In this document: piece by piece, positions 42,501-59,500 of the stretch
How the letters are laid out: each line of letters opens with the position of its first letter
How positions within the stretch are numbered: position 1 is the stretch's first letter
Assembly (NCBI GenBank): GCA_023423535.1
Contig: JAFAFL010000035.1
Location: 1-64,000 of the forward strand
Length of the DNA stretch: 64,000 nucleotides
Direction: 5' to 3'
DNA from: Pseudomonadota bacterium
GTDB taxonomy: Bacteria; Myxococcota; Myxococcia; Myxococcales; Myxococcaceae
Position numbers and translations under genes: made by a program
Notes under the pieces: model-generated
The model's database searches: none
What the model was told of the DNA's origin: nothing
Seen by the model: only the letters and a program-made list of their open reading frames with translations

Positions 42501-43328
42501 TCAGGCGGCTGCGGCACCGCCCCTACGCCCGCCTGCCCCCGTGGCAGAAGGCTTGCCGTTGCCCTTCGACCGCGCGCGCAGGATGAGGAACGTGGAACCG
42601 TAGATGACGAACGCGAGCGCCACGTACTGCGCGGGCGTGAGGCCGAAGTAGCGCGCGTCCACGTAGCGGAGATCCGTCGCGCGCAGGAAGTCGAGCGCGA
42701 AGCGGCACACGCCGTAGATGAGCACGGTGAAGGGGAGCAGCGCGCCCTTGAGCACACCGCGGGAACGCAGCGTCCAGATCAGCGCGGTGATTCCGAGCAG
42801 GACGATCGCCTCGTAGAGGCCGAGGTCGTGACGCGGTCCGCCGGGCAGCACGTTGGCCGGGAAGTCCACCGCGAGCGGGAAGGTCGTGGGCCGGCCGGGG
42901 TGGTCGTGGACCATGAAGCAGCCCATGCGCGCCACCGCCCAGCCCGGCGTGATGCCCAGCGCGATCGCGTCCATCCACTCGCGCGCCTTCATGCCCTTCC
43001 ACTTGAAGAAGAGGAGCACCGCGAGCGTGCCGCCGATCATGCCGCCGGTGGAGGAGAGGCCGTCCCACACGCGGAAGATCTGGTACGGGCTCTTGTCGAG
43101 CTCCTCCGGGTGGTAGAGGAACAGGTGCATCAGGTGGCCCACGATCACGCCACCGACGAGCGCCCAGACCACGAAGTCCTGCACCGGCTTCGGGTCCTTG
43201 CCCTCGAGCTTCGCGGCCTTCGCGATGAAGTAGGTGCCGAGCAGCAGCCCGAGCGCGGTGAGGATCCCGAAGGGCTCGACCTGCGTGAAGCCGAGATCGA
43301 TCGACGGCGGACGGATGTAGGGAATCAA
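42501..43328 (-). CDS. lgt: Prolipoprotein diacylglyceryl transferase (Lgt), divergent
   Basis: A 275-residue multi-pass membrane protein of the Lgt family, which adds diacylglyceryl to prolipoprotein cysteines. Overall hydropathy and the C-terminal YGVCRFALDFLR match. The signature usually read as GRxGNFxNxExxG is ARMGCFMVHDHPGR here (residues 133-146), keeping the Arg (134) but not the Asn or Glu. The HGG motif is TGG. Either a variant active site or a paralogue with another acceptor is possible. ATG at 43328. A GGTCAC/GTGACC dyad and a second hairpin lie downstream. Confidence 0.7.
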   Translation of the reverse strand: MIPYIRPPSIDLGFTQVEPFGILTALGLLLGTYFIAKAAKLEGKDPKPVQDFVVWALVGGVIVGHLMHLFLYHPEELDKSPYQIFRVWDGLSSTGGMIGGTLAVLLFFKWKGMKAREWMDAIALGITPGWAVARMGCFMVHDHPGRPTTFPLAVDFPANVLPGGPRHDLGLYEAIVLLGITALIWTLRSRGVLKGALLPFTVLIYGVCRFALDFLRATDLRYVDARYFGLTPAQYVALAFVIYGSTFLILRARSKGNGKPSATGAGGRRGGAAAA

Positions 43329-43439
43329 CGGGCTCTCCGGAGGGGACGGCAGGGCAACAGGCCGCGCGCGAAGCCCCTCGTGCGTATCCGTCCCTCTACG
43401 TCTGAGTCACCCGAAATCTTCCCTCTCCGGAGCGCGGAC

Positions 43440-44876
43440 TCACCGTCTGGCGAGCGGGACCGCGAAGAGCGGCACCGGCGCGCGCGCAGTGCCCAGCGTC
43501 CAGACCAGCGCCCACTGCCCGTCCGGTGAGACGAGCGCGCCCTGTGCCTTCGGGAGCGCCTGCGCGAAGGGCTTCCAGCTGCGGCCGGTGGTCGCGTCGA
43601 AGAGGAGCGGTCCGTGGAAGTAGAGGGTGCCTCCCGTCAGTGCGGAGCCCGGCAGGCGGGCGAGTTCTTCTCCGGTCGCCGCGTGTCGAGCCTGAGCTTC
43701 GTTCGGCCGGTTGCGCAGCTCGAAGAGGCCTTCGGGGCGCGCGACGATCAGGGACGGGCCGGGGAGCACCGCGATCAGCTCCTCGCACGCGACGCCGGCG
43801 CAGGGGTCCTCGCCGCGAGGCAGGGAAGGGTGCCAGCACACGTTCTGGAAGCCGCAGCCGTTCGCGATGGAGCCGACGAGCTCGACCTCGTCTCGAGGGC
43901 GACGCAACGGTTCGCGCGCGCTCCACTTCTTCCGGGAGACGTCGAAGCAGCGCATGTGCGTGGCGGGGATGCGCTCCTCCTGCGGCACGCACACCTCGGT
44001 GTTGCTGCGCCAGAACACGTCGGCCATCGGCTGGGGAGGCGGCGTGGGCGTGAGCTGCTTCGCGCCGAGCGGGATGGGCTTGCCGGGGCCGACCTTCAGG
44101 GGCTGCGTTGCGGCCCGCGTGGACGCGAGTTCGCGACGCAGGGAGACGAGCCTCTCCTTCCACGGCGCGCGCAGCCGGAGCTCCGGATCGCGAAGGTTCA
44201 CGCGGTCGAGCAGCTCCTCCGCCAGCGCCCATTCGTTCCTCGCCAGCGCCTGCTTCGCGGCCGCGACCCGCGCGGCGGGAGGGAGGCTCGGGTGGAGCCC
44301 GATCTCGTTGGGCGGGACCTCGTCGAGCAGCGCGCTGAGCGACGCGAGATCTTCTCCGTCCTGACCTTCGCGTCCGTCCGGATCGCTCCACGAACGCTCG
44401 AGGCGCGAAGAGAGCCTGTCTGCGTCCTCCGCGACGAGCCCTCCGTTCTTCGGCACGAGCCGCAAAGAGGCGCGTCCGCTGCCCTCGGCGCCGGCGCGGC
44501 GTGGGCGCTTCCAACTGAGCACCAGCGCGTTCTCCGCGCAGCTGGCGGAGAGCTCCGGACGATCCGACTCGAAGACCCTCCGCGGCCGCTTCGCCTCCAC
44601 CGGGCCCAGCGTCAGAGCCAGGCGCCGTTGCCGCGCTGCCAGCCCCAACGCGCCTGCACCGTGTGCCGCGTCGTTTCCCTCATCGATCGGATGCAGCGTT
44701 GCGACGACGGGTGCCGACCGCTTCGCGGAAGAGGTCCGCAGCTCACAGCGCAGCAGCGCATTGGGACCGGCCTCTTCGACGACCGCCGTGGCGTCCGCTT
44801 CGGACTCGGGCTCGATGCGTCGCGGCTCGTCGGAGGCCAGCGTGATCGAGAGCGCGAAGACGGTGAGGGAGAGCAT
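43440..44876 (-). CDS. Secreted protein of unknown function
   Basis: A 478-residue protein with a short hydrophobic N-terminus (MLSLTVFALSITLA) that looks like a signal peptide, then low-complexity and helical regions with a Pro-rich linker around 250-270. The C-terminal half has alternating short strands and turns (LIVARPEGLFELRN, LYFHGPLLFDATTGRSW) suggestive of a WD/propeller-like fold, and several Cys residues. No family recognised. It starts 27 bp after the CorE-like sigma gene in the same orientation, so may be one of its co-transcribed partners. Confidence 0.55.
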   Translation of the reverse strand: MLSLTVFALSITLASDEPRRIEPESEADATAVVEEAGPNALLRCELRTSSAKRSAPVVATLHPIDEGNDAAHGAGALGLAARQRRLALTLGPVEAKRPRRVFESDRPELSASCAENALVLSWKRPRRAGAEGSGRASLRLVPKNGGLVAEDADRLSSRLERSWSDPDGREGQDGEDLASLSALLDEVPPNEIGLHPSLPPAARVAAAKQALARNEWALAEELLDRVNLRDPELRLRAPWKERLVSLRRELASTRAATQPLKVGPGKPIPLGAKQLTPTPPPQPMADVFWRSNTEVCVPQEERIPATHMRCFDVSRKKWSAREPLRRPRDEVELVGSIANGCGFQNVCWHPSLPRGEDPCAGVACEELIAVLPGPSLIVARPEGLFELRNRPNEAQARHAATGEELARLPGSALTGGTLYFHGPLLFDATTGRSWKPFAQALPKAQGALVSPDGQWALVWTLGTARAPVPLFAVPLARR

Positions 44877-44903
44877 GTCTCCCTCATACTTCGTCTGTCG
44901 CCC

Positions 44904-45508
44904 TCAGTGCCCGCACGTGCAGTCGCGGCAGCCTTCGCTGGCGCAGTGACCGCAGACCTCGTCCACTCGCGCCCTCAGCGCTTCGCGGGCCCGGAACACG
45001 CGCACCGCCGCGTTCGATCGGGAGATCCCGGCCTCATCCGCGAAGTCCTTCACCGCCATCTCATCCAGTTCCACCCGATCCAGCGCCTCCGCGTATGAGG
45101 GCTTGAGCCCCGCCTTCAGCTTCATCACGCACGGGCACACTTTCGCCGGCGCGTCGTCCGGGACGTGGGCCCCCGCGTGTGGCTCCGCCTGCTCGTGGGT
45201 CACGGCTTCCGTCGCGCGCGAAGCGGCGGCGTGTCTGCGGTGATGGTCGTTCGCTGCGTTCTCCAGCACCCGGTAGAACCACCCGAGCAGCGCCGCGTCG
45301 TCTCGCACCGACTGCACGCCCGCCAGCGCCTTCACCAGCGAGTCCTGCAGCAGATCCTCCGCGGCCGCGGCACTCCCCACGCGCGCCTGGAGGAAGCGGA
45401 GGAACTCCGTGCGGTGGGCGAGCAGCCGTCGCAGCCTGTCGTCGATCTCGGTGGTCACGATGCCCGCATGGATAACGCGCGGGCCGACCACGTTCACGAG
45501 CTCCCCGA

Positions 45509-45512
<4 letters not shown>
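44904..45512 (-). CDS. CorE-like ECF sigma factor with Cys-rich tail
   Basis: A 202-residue ECF sigma factor. Sigma2 runs from about 25 to 95 (LLAHRTEFLRFLQARVG, AEDLLQDSLVKAL, GWFYRVLENAA), sigma4 from about 135 to 182 (AVKDFADEAGISRSNAAVRVFRAR). Two metal motifs are visible: CPC (Cys126, Cys128) in the linker and a Cys-rich tail with Cys187, 190, 195, 198, 200 and His202. This is the architecture of CorE/CdeE (ECF44), which need no anti-sigma factor and respond to metal directly. The ATG overlaps the copA stop. Which metal is unknown. Confidence 0.85.
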
Positions 45513-48010
<2,498 letters not shown>

Positions 48011-48020
48011 GGCCCTGGTC

Positions 48021-48045
48021 CCTGAATGAAGTTGGTGCATTCAGG
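48021..48045. promoter_or_regulatory. Perfect inverted repeat before copA
   Basis: CCTGAATG (48021-48028) and CATTCAGG (48038-48045) form perfect 8-bp arms with a 9-bp centre, 10 bp upstream of the copA ATG. The copA ribosome binding site touches the proximal arm. It could be a metalloregulator operator or an RNA hairpin that masks initiation. Confidence 0.5.
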
Positions 48046-48071
48046 CGCAGGACGCAGCGCACGCCGGCGCA

Positions 48072-49355
48072 TTACACCTGCGTGGCCCGTCGCTGCAGGA
48101 CCTGTCGTTCGCGCTCGTTCTTCGTCAGCGCGGCTGCGCGTGCGAACTCCTCCCGCGCGTCTTCCCGTCGCCCCACCTTCTCCAGCAGATCTCCGAGCAC
48201 CACGTGCAGGAGGTGGTAGCCCTCGAGCGCCGGCTCGTCCTTCAGCTGCTCAGCGAGCGCGAGCCCGGCTTCCGGCCCGAAGGCCATCCCATGCGCCACG
48301 GCCCGGTTGAGCTCCACCACCGGCGACGGCGAACGTTCCGAGAGCCCGTCGTAGATCGCCGCGATCTGCCGCCAGTCCGTCTGCTCCGCGGTGCGTGCGC
48401 GCGCGTGACAGGCCGCGATCGCCGCCTGCGTGACGTATGGCCCGTTTGCGTTCGGCAGCCGCAGCGCGCGTCGCAGTGTCCGGAGCCCGCGCTCGATCTG
48501 GCCGCGGTCCCACAGCGCGCGGTTCTGATCGAGCAGCAGCACCGGCTCGCCGTCCGGCCCCACGCGCGCGCGCAGCCGCGACGCCTGCAGCTCCATCAAC
48601 GCCAACAGCCCGAGCACCTCCGGTTCGTCGTCGATGCGCGCCGCGAGGATCCGCCCGAGCCGCAGCGCCTCGTCACACAGCTCCGGCCGCATCCAGTCGC
48701 GTCCGGACGTCGCCGCGTAGCCCTCGTTGAACACGAGGTAGATGACCTCCAGCACCGACGGCAGCCGCTCCGCCAGCGCCTCTCCGCGAGGCACCTCGAA
48801 CGGGACCTTCTCCTCCGCCAGCGTCTTCTTCGCGCGCACGATCCGCTGCGCGATCGTCGGCTCCGAACTCAAGAACCCGCGCGCGATCTCCTCCGTCGTC
48901 AGCCCGCCCAGCAGCCGCAGCGTCAACGCCGCGCGCGCCTCCTTAGAAAGGACGGGATGGCAGGCGACGAACATCAGCCGCAGGAGGTCATCGCCCACCG
49001 GATCGTCGAGCTGCGCGTCGATCCGCTCCGCCGGTGAATCACCCAGCGCCTCGGAGCCACCCGCCTCCCGCGCGAGCTCGTCCCTCTTGCGCTCCGCCAT
49101 CGCGCGTTGCCGCAGGAGGTCCACCGCACGGCGCTTCGCGGCGGTCATCAGCCATGCGCCCGGGTTGTCCGGGACGCCGTCGCGAGGCCACTGCTCCATC
49201 GCTGCGAGCAGCGCGTCCTGCGCGAGCTCCTCCGCCAGGCCCACGTCGCGCACGAACCGCACGAGCGCGCCGATGAGCTTCGGAGACTCGATCCGCCACA
49301 CCGCCTCGATGGTGCGGCGCAGCTTCGCCTGATCTGTTCCCGCGCCAGCCGTCAT
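48072..49355 (-). CDS. ECF42-type sigma factor with C-terminal helical domain
   Basis: A 427-residue ECF sigma factor, far longer than the usual 180-200. Sigma2 (AEELAQDALLAAMEQWP and NPGAWLMTAAKRRAVDLLR) and sigma4 (GLTTEEIARGFLSSEPTIAQR) occupy the first 190 residues; the rest is a helical DUF6596/TPR-type domain with LVFNEGYAATSG, LLDQNRALWDRGQI and VELNRAVA. This is the ECF42 group, typically encoded beside DGPF proteins as here. It has no anti-sigma partner; the C-terminal domain is needed for activity in the studied cases. Confidence 0.9.
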   Translation of the reverse strand: MTAGAGTDQAKLRRTIEAVWRIESPKLIGALVRFVRDVGLAEELAQDALLAAMEQWPRDGVPDNPGAWLMTAAKRRAVDLLRQRAMAERKRDELAREAGGSEALGDSPAERIDAQLDDPVGDDLLRLMFVACHPVLSKEARAALTLRLLGGLTTEEIARGFLSSEPTIAQRIVRAKKTLAEEKVPFEVPRGEALAERLPSVLEVIYLVFNEGYAATSGRDWMRPELCDEALRLGRILAARIDDEPEVLGLLALMELQASRLRARVGPDGEPVLLLDQNRALWDRGQIERGLRTLRRALRLPNANGPYVTQAAIAACHARARTAEQTDWRQIAAIYDGLSERSPSPVVELNRAVAHGMAFGPEAGLALAEQLKDEPALEGYHLLHVVLGDLLEKVGRREDAREEFARAAALTKNERERQVLQRRATQV

Positions 49356-49377
49356 CCCGGCGCGGGCTTAACCCAGC

Positions 49378-49815
49378 TCAGCTGCGGCCGGCGTTCTTCT
49401 TCTCCAGCTCCAGCGTGCGCGCCTCCTGCGCCTGCAGCTCGGGCGTGAAGGCCTCGCCGAAGTCCGCGGCCTCGAAGATCTGCCGGATCTCGATCTCCGT
49501 CTCCTCGCCGGGCATCGGATCCGGGACGCGCTTCACCCACTCGACAGCCTCCTCCAGCGACTTCACCTGGAAGATCCAGAAGCCCGCGAGCAGCTCCTTC
49601 GTCTCCGCGAACGGCCCGTCGATCACCGTCCGCTTGCCCGCGCCCAGCCGCACGCGCGCGCCCTTCGAGCTCGGCTGCAGGCCCTCCCCGCCCACGAGCA
49701 CGCCCGCCTTCGCCAGCTCCTCGTTGTACTTGCCCATTGCCTCCATCAGCTCGGTGGAGGGCAGCTCGCCGCTCTCGGAACCCTTCGTCGCCTTCAGCAG
49801 GATCATGAAGCGCAT
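49378..49815 (-). CDS. DGPF/YCII-related protein
   Basis: A 145-residue protein of the YCII-like superfamily. It begins MRFMILLKATKGSE, contains the name-giving DGPF within TVIDGPFAETKELLAGFWI, and the closing VKRVPDPMPGEETEIEIRQIFE. ATG at 49815 is backed by a perfect GAGGAG six to seven bases upstream. It lies 22 bp before the ECF42 gene and probably shares a transcript. Biochemical function of DGPF proteins is not settled. Confidence 0.9.
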   Translation of the reverse strand: MRFMILLKATKGSESGELPSTELMEAMGKYNEELAKAGVLVGGEGLQPSSKGARVRLGAGKRTVIDGPFAETKELLAGFWIFQVKSLEEAVEWVKRVPDPMPGEETEIEIRQIFEAADFGEAFTPELQAQEARTLELEKKNAGRS

Positions 49816-49858
49816 GTCGTTCTCCTCGTGGGTGGAGCCGTTCATCGGCTCTCGAAAA

Positions 49859-49888
49859 GACGTCGAACGAGCCTTTTCGAGATCGACA
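49859..49888 (-). promoter_or_regulatory. Likely ECF42-dependent promoter of DGPF gene
   Basis: On the minus strand TGTCGA (49888-49883) and CGACGTC (49865-49859) are separated by 17 bp, about 45 bp upstream of the DGPF start. This agrees with the published ECF42 target motif as I remember it. A 10-bp perfect inverted repeat (49850-49859 with 49873-49882) overlaps the -10 side. Confidence 0.6.
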
Positions 49889-49972
49889 CGTCCCGACCAC
49901 GTTTCTTCGCTGCCTGATCTCTTTACAGAATCGCCACGAAACCGCCCGGCGCACCCGCGGACAATTCCCCGC

Positions 49973-50320
49973 GTGACCAGCACCGCCCCCCACTTCTTCG
50001 ACCGCCTCCTCCCGCTGCTCTCCGCGGCGGAGCTCGCTCGCCTGTACGGTTCGCAGGGCGCCATCGCGTTCCGGGTGGGCACGTCGGCGTGGACGTTCCG
50101 GTTCGCCAGCGAGCGCCCGGTGTCGCCCGGCTTCGACCGCGACGCGGAGCTGCAGCTCTGGTTCACCGAGGCCGCGTTCCTCCGCTTCATCGACGGGACG
50201 CTGGACGTGGCGGAGGCGGTGCGGATCGGCGGCGTGCGCGCGCGCGGAGATCTCTCTTTGTTGCAGCGGTTCGGCAGGTTCTTGCAGCGGGGCGAGGCCG
50301 CCCTGGGATGGGAAGGTTAG
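49973..50320 (+). CDS. SCP2-like lipid-binding protein
   Basis: A 115-residue protein from a GTG start. The pattern ELQLWFTEAAFLRFIDGTLDVAEAV, then IGGVRARGDLSLLQRF, fits the SCP2 fold. It is divergent to the DGPF gene across a 157-bp region holding that promoter and its inverted repeat, and ends two bases before the EF-hand-like gene. Ligand unknown. Confidence 0.65.
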   Translation: MTSTAPHFFDRLLPLLSAAELARLYGSQGAIAFRVGTSAWTFRFASERPVSPGFDRDAELQLWFTEAAFLRFIDGTLDVAEAVRIGGVRARGDLSLLQRFGRFLQRGEAALGWEG

Positions 50321-50322
50321 GG

Positions 50323-51072
50323 ATGTCTCGGATCTCGAAGGCGGACGTCAACGGCGCGCTGGAGCGGGCAGCGCAGCGGATCATCGATGCGGCGGGTTCG
50401 GATCGGCGGGTGAGCCGCGCGGATCTGAAGGGCGCGCTCTCCTCTTTGGAGGGCACCGAGAAGAAGCTCGTGGACGTGTTCTTCAAGTTCGTCGATCACC
50501 GCGACCACAAGCCCGGTTCGACGGTCACCGCGTCCGACGTGCAGAAGGCGCTGGCCTACGCGAAGGAGAAGCTCGTCGCCGCGTACGACCTCAACGGCAA
50601 CGGCCTCTCCCAGAGCGAGATCGCGAAGATGTCGCTCACCGGCAAGCTCGCGGTGCAGCTGGCGAAGGAGCTCCAGGCGGCGCTCATCGTGCCGAACGTG
50701 CCGGTCACGCCGTCGCCCTCCGGTGACCCGGTGGTGCAGGAGGGGATGAGCTTCTACGAGCTGCGCGAGAGCGTGACCGTGGACTCGCACCAGCGCTTCA
50801 CCTCGGAGAGCAACGTCGACGCGCTGATGGCGCAGCAGTTCATCGCCGCCTGCCACACCTCCACCTACGACCACGTGCGCACGCTGGCGGACGCCTACGC
50901 GGCAGTGGACGCGGGCGAGTTCGTGGTCCGCACCTTCAAGGACCCGGGCGACGGCAAGCAGTACGTGGCGATCGACTACGGCGCTGGCGACAGCACCTAC
51001 GGCGCGATCTTCGAGCAGGGCAAGGCGACGCCGGCCTTCGCGATCAAGGACGGCGAGCTCTACCGGATGTAG
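50323..51072 (+). CDS. EF-hand-like protein of unknown function
   Basis: A 249-residue soluble protein without signal peptide. The N-terminal 110 residues are helical and carry DLNGNGLSQSE at 89-99, close to an EF-hand loop but one residue short of the 12-residue consensus; a second segment VDHRDHKPGSTVTASDV is weaker. The C-terminal half has one Cys and an alpha/beta pattern (FVVRTFKDPGDGKQYVAIDYG). It starts two bases after the SCP2-like gene and converges with ftsH. Calcium binding is plausible, not shown. Confidence 0.6.
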   Translation: MSRISKADVNGALERAAQRIIDAAGSDRRVSRADLKGALSSLEGTEKKLVDVFFKFVDHRDHKPGSTVTASDVQKALAYAKEKLVAAYDLNGNGLSQSEIAKMSLTGKLAVQLAKELQAALIVPNVPVTPSPSGDPVVQEGMSFYELRESVTVDSHQRFTSESNVDALMAQQFIAACHTSTYDHVRTLADAYAAVDAGEFVVRTFKDPGDGKQYVAIDYGAGDSTYGAIFEQGKATPAFAIKDGELYRM

Positions 51073-51081
51073 CGCAGTCGC

Positions 51082-53199
<2,118 letters not shown>

Positions 53200-53293
53200 G
53201 GCCGCCGTTCTCTAACCGCGGAATCCCCTCACGTCTGCCGAACACGACATGGGCACCTGCTCCGCGCCTGCCTGCCGGGCAGCCGCGCAGTCG

Positions 53294-54460
53294 TCAAGAG
53301 AGCCTGACGACCTCGTGACCGCTGCGCGGAAGCTCCACGGTGAACTCGGTGCGCGGCGGCGTGTGGGAGGTCGCGACGCGGACCTCACCGCCGTGCGCGG
53401 TGACGATCTGGTGGACGATGTAGAGCCCGAGCCCCAGCCCGTTCTTCTTCTGGCCCCGCCCGCGGAAGGGATCGAAGAGGGTGGAGAGCAGGTGCTCGGG
53501 GATCGCGCCCGCGTTCGCCAGCCGCAGCGTCACCCGCGCCCGCGAGGTCCCCTCGATGCGCAGCTCCACCGGCGACTCCGGGGCCCCGTGCTGCAGCGCG
53601 TTACCCAGCAGGTTCGTCAGCACCTGCGCCAGCCGCTCCGCGTCCCAGTCGCCGTGGAGGAGCCCGTCGATCCGCACGTCGATCGTCCGGTCCGGCCAGG
53701 CCACGCGGTGCTCCTGCACCAGCCGCTGCACCAGCGGCTCCAGGTCCATCGCGTTGCGCTGCAGCGGGATGCCGCCCGCGAGCCGCGCGCGGGAGAGGTC
53801 GAGCACGTCCTCGATGAGCTTGCCCATCCGCTTCGCCGAGGTCTGGATCCGCGTCGCGGTCGTCCGCACCAGCGGATCCGGCGAACGCACCTGCAGCACC
53901 TCCGCCGACCCGAGGATCGCTGCCAGCGGCGTGCGCAGATCGTGGCCGAGCACCGCGGTGAACATCTCGTTGAGCCGCAGGGTCTCGGTGCGCTCCTGCA
54001 GCTCCCGCGCGAGCTGCTGCTTCTGCCGGTAGAGCTGGAAGAACACCGCGGCCTTGTTCTTGAGGATGTGCGGCTCGATGGGCTTGTAGAGGAAGTCCAC
54101 CGCGCCGGCCTCGTAGCCGGTGAAGACGCGGCTTCGGTCGTGCGCGGCGGCGGTGACGAAGATGATGGGGATGTGCCGCGTGCGCTCCGCCCCGCGCATG
54201 AGCTCCGCCAGCGCGAAGCCGTCCATCTCCGGCATCTGCACGTCCATCAGCGCCAGCGCCACGTCGTGCACGAGCAGCAGCTCCAGCGCCTCGGGGCCGC
54301 TGCGCGCGGTGAGCAGCTCCACGTCCGGCCCGCGGAGGAGGGCGGAGAGCGCGAGCAGGTTCTCCTCGAGGTCGTCGACGAGCAGGCACTTCACCCGCTC
54401 GGGGCGCGAAGCGGCCTGGGGATCGTGGGCAGCGCGCCGGATGGGGCCGCTAGAGACCAA
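53294..54460 (-). CDS. Receiver-histidine kinase (REC-HisKA-HATPase)
   Basis: A 388-residue soluble protein: receiver domain (DD29-30, phospho-Asp73, Lys126), a linker coiled coil, H-box GHDLRTPLA (His173), and ATPase with LLGNALQHG and GLGLGLYIV. It is third in a minus-strand cluster after the triple-receiver hybrid kinase and CheR. Spacing to CheR is 36 bp, so all are likely co-expressed. Probably a phosphorelay component; partner unknown. Confidence 0.9.
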   Translation of the reverse strand: MVSSGPIRRAAHDPQAASRPERVKCLLVDDLEENLLALSALLRGPDVELLTARSGPEALELLLVHDVALALMDVQMPEMDGFALAELMRGAERTRHIPIIFVTAAAHDRSRVFTGYEAGAVDFLYKPIEPHILKNKAAVFFQLYRQKQQLARELQERTETLRLNEMFTAVLGHDLRTPLAAILGSAEVLQVRSPDPLVRTTATRIQTSAKRMGKLIEDVLDLSRARLAGGIPLQRNAMDLEPLVQRLVQEHRVAWPDRTIDVRIDGLLHGDWDAERLAQVLTNLLGNALQHGAPESPVELRIEGTSRARVTLRLANAGAIPEHLLSTLFDPFRGRGQKKNGLGLGLYIVHQIVTAHGGEVRVATSHTPPRTEFTVELPRSGHEVVRLS

Positions 54461-54496
54461 GGGAGACCTCCGGTGGAGTAGGGATGGGGAGCGCGG

Positions 54497-55318
54497 TCAC
54501 GGCGCCTCCTTGCGGTAGAGCCGGTGCTCCCGGTGCAGATCGCTGAACGCGTCGCCGTGGACGGAAAAGCGCAGGGACTCGCGTGAGCCCAGACAGAGAA
54601 AGCCCTTGTGCACGAGCGCCTCGCGGAAGAGGCCGAGCGCGCGGTCCTGCAGCGGCCGGTCGAAGTAGATGAGCACGTTGCGGCAGGAGACGAGCTGCAC
54701 CTCGGCGAACACGCTGTCGGTGGCGAGGCTGTGGTCGCTGAACACCACGTGCGCCTTCAGCGAGCGGTCGAAGAGGGCCCGGCCGTAGGCGGCGGTGTAG
54801 TAGTCGGAGAGCGAGGTCTTCCCGCCCGCGCGCCGGTGGTTCTCGGTGAAGCCGGGGATGCGCTCGATGTCGACGATCCCCGCCTCCGCCTGCTGCAGCG
54901 CCGCGGGGTTGATGTCGGTGGCGTAGATGAGGCTGCGCGAGAGCAGGCCCTCCTCGTGGAGAAGGATCGCCAGCGAGTAGACCTCCTCGCCGCCGCTGCA
55001 GCCGGCGACCCACAGCTTCAGCGAGGGCCAGGTGCGCAGGAGCGGCACCACCTGCTCGCGGAGCGCGCGCCAGTACTCCGGATCGCGGAAGAGGTCGCTG
55101 ACCTGCACGGTGAGGAAGTCCAGCAGCTGCGCGAACGCCGCCTTGTCGCGCAGCACGAGGTCCTGCAGCTGCGAGATCGTGGCGAGGCCGAAGCGGCGCA
55201 GGGCACCGTCGAGCCTCCGCTCCAGCGACGTCCGGGCGTAGTGCCGGAAGTCGTGCTGGTAGCGCTGGTAGATCGCCTCCAGCAGCAGCGTGAGCTCGAT
55301 GTCCCTCTCGTCGCGCAC
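54497..55318 (-). CDS. CheR-type protein-glutamate methyltransferase
   Basis: A 273-residue SAM-dependent methyltransferase of the CheR family. The N-terminal helical domain (RYQHDFRHYARTSLERRL) is followed by the SAM fold with GCSGGEEVYSLAI, YATDINPAAL and VSCRNVLIYFD. CheR methylates chemoreceptor-like glutamates. No CheB and no receptor gene lies here; it is flanked by kinases, suggesting a non-chemotaxis signalling role. Confidence 0.9.
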   Translation of the reverse strand: MRDERDIELTLLLEAIYQRYQHDFRHYARTSLERRLDGALRRFGLATISQLQDLVLRDKAAFAQLLDFLTVQVSDLFRDPEYWRALREQVVPLLRTWPSLKLWVAGCSGGEEVYSLAILLHEEGLLSRSLIYATDINPAALQQAEAGIVDIERIPGFTENHRRAGGKTSLSDYYTAAYGRALFDRSLKAHVVFSDHSLATDSVFAEVQLVSCRNVLIYFDRPLQDRALGLFREALVHKGFLCLGSRESLRFSVHGDAFSDLHREHRLYRKEAP

Positions 55319-55327
55319 GTCGGCTCT

Positions 55328-58840
<3,513 letters not shown>

Positions 58841-59089
58841 GCCGTCCGCATTGAGGAACTTCAGTTCTCGGGGACTGTTCGCTGGTTTGCTTGATCGCCT
58901 GCACTACCGGCGTTCGCCGCGCGTTTCTCTCGAAGGTGACGCGCCCGCCGCGCCGGAGGCCCAGCGTCCTCTGCTGAGCGCCACGTCGGCCTGGCGGGCG
59001 GGGGAGAGTGCGGTCTGCACCACGTTCGGTGGCAGGGCGTCGGGCGCGGCGTGGCGGCCCGCGCGACGGATGCACAACCCCACCGCCAC

Positions 59090-59500
59090 GTGATCCCCGG
59101 CGTGGACAGCTCGCTCTCCGGCTTGGCCCTGAAGCTGGTGCTCGCGTTCGTGCTGGCGCTGCCGGAGGCGTTCGCCCAGGAGCGGCGCTCCCGATCTGCC
59201 GGGCTGCGCACCTACCCGCTGATGTCGGTGGGCGCGTGCGGGATGGTGCTCCTCGGGCAGCGCGCGATCGACGACCTGCGCGATCAGGCGGACATCATGT
59301 ACGGCCTGCTCAACAGCATCGGCTTCATCGGCAGTGGCGCGCTGCTGAAGAATCCGGACGAACCCAGCGGCATGGCCGCGGCGGTGAGCCTGTGGCTGAC
59401 GGCGGCGATGGGCGCGGCGGTGGGCTACGGCCTGCCCGTGGTCGCGCTCGCGCTGTCGGTCACCAGCGCCGCCACCTTCTTCCTGAGGAAACGCTCATGA
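59090..59500 (+). CDS. MgtC/SapB family membrane protein (first of tandem)
   Basis: A 136-residue membrane protein with the MgtC/SapB pattern: AGLRTYPLMSVGAC, NSIGFIGSGALL and AAAVSLWLTAAMG. Four or so hydrophobic segments. It is the short form without the C-terminal cytosolic domain. GTG at 59090 was chosen; an earlier GTG adds 13 residues. MgtC proteins are linked to Mg2+ limitation and ATP synthase control in pathogens; the role here is unknown. Its stop overlaps the second copy (ATGA). Confidence 0.8.
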   Translation: MIPGVDSSLSGLALKLVLAFVLALPEAFAQERRSRSAGLRTYPLMSVGACGMVLLGQRAIDDLRDQADIMYGLLNSIGFIGSGALLKNPDEPSGMAAAVSLWLTAAMGAAVGYGLPVVALALSVTSAATFFLRKRS

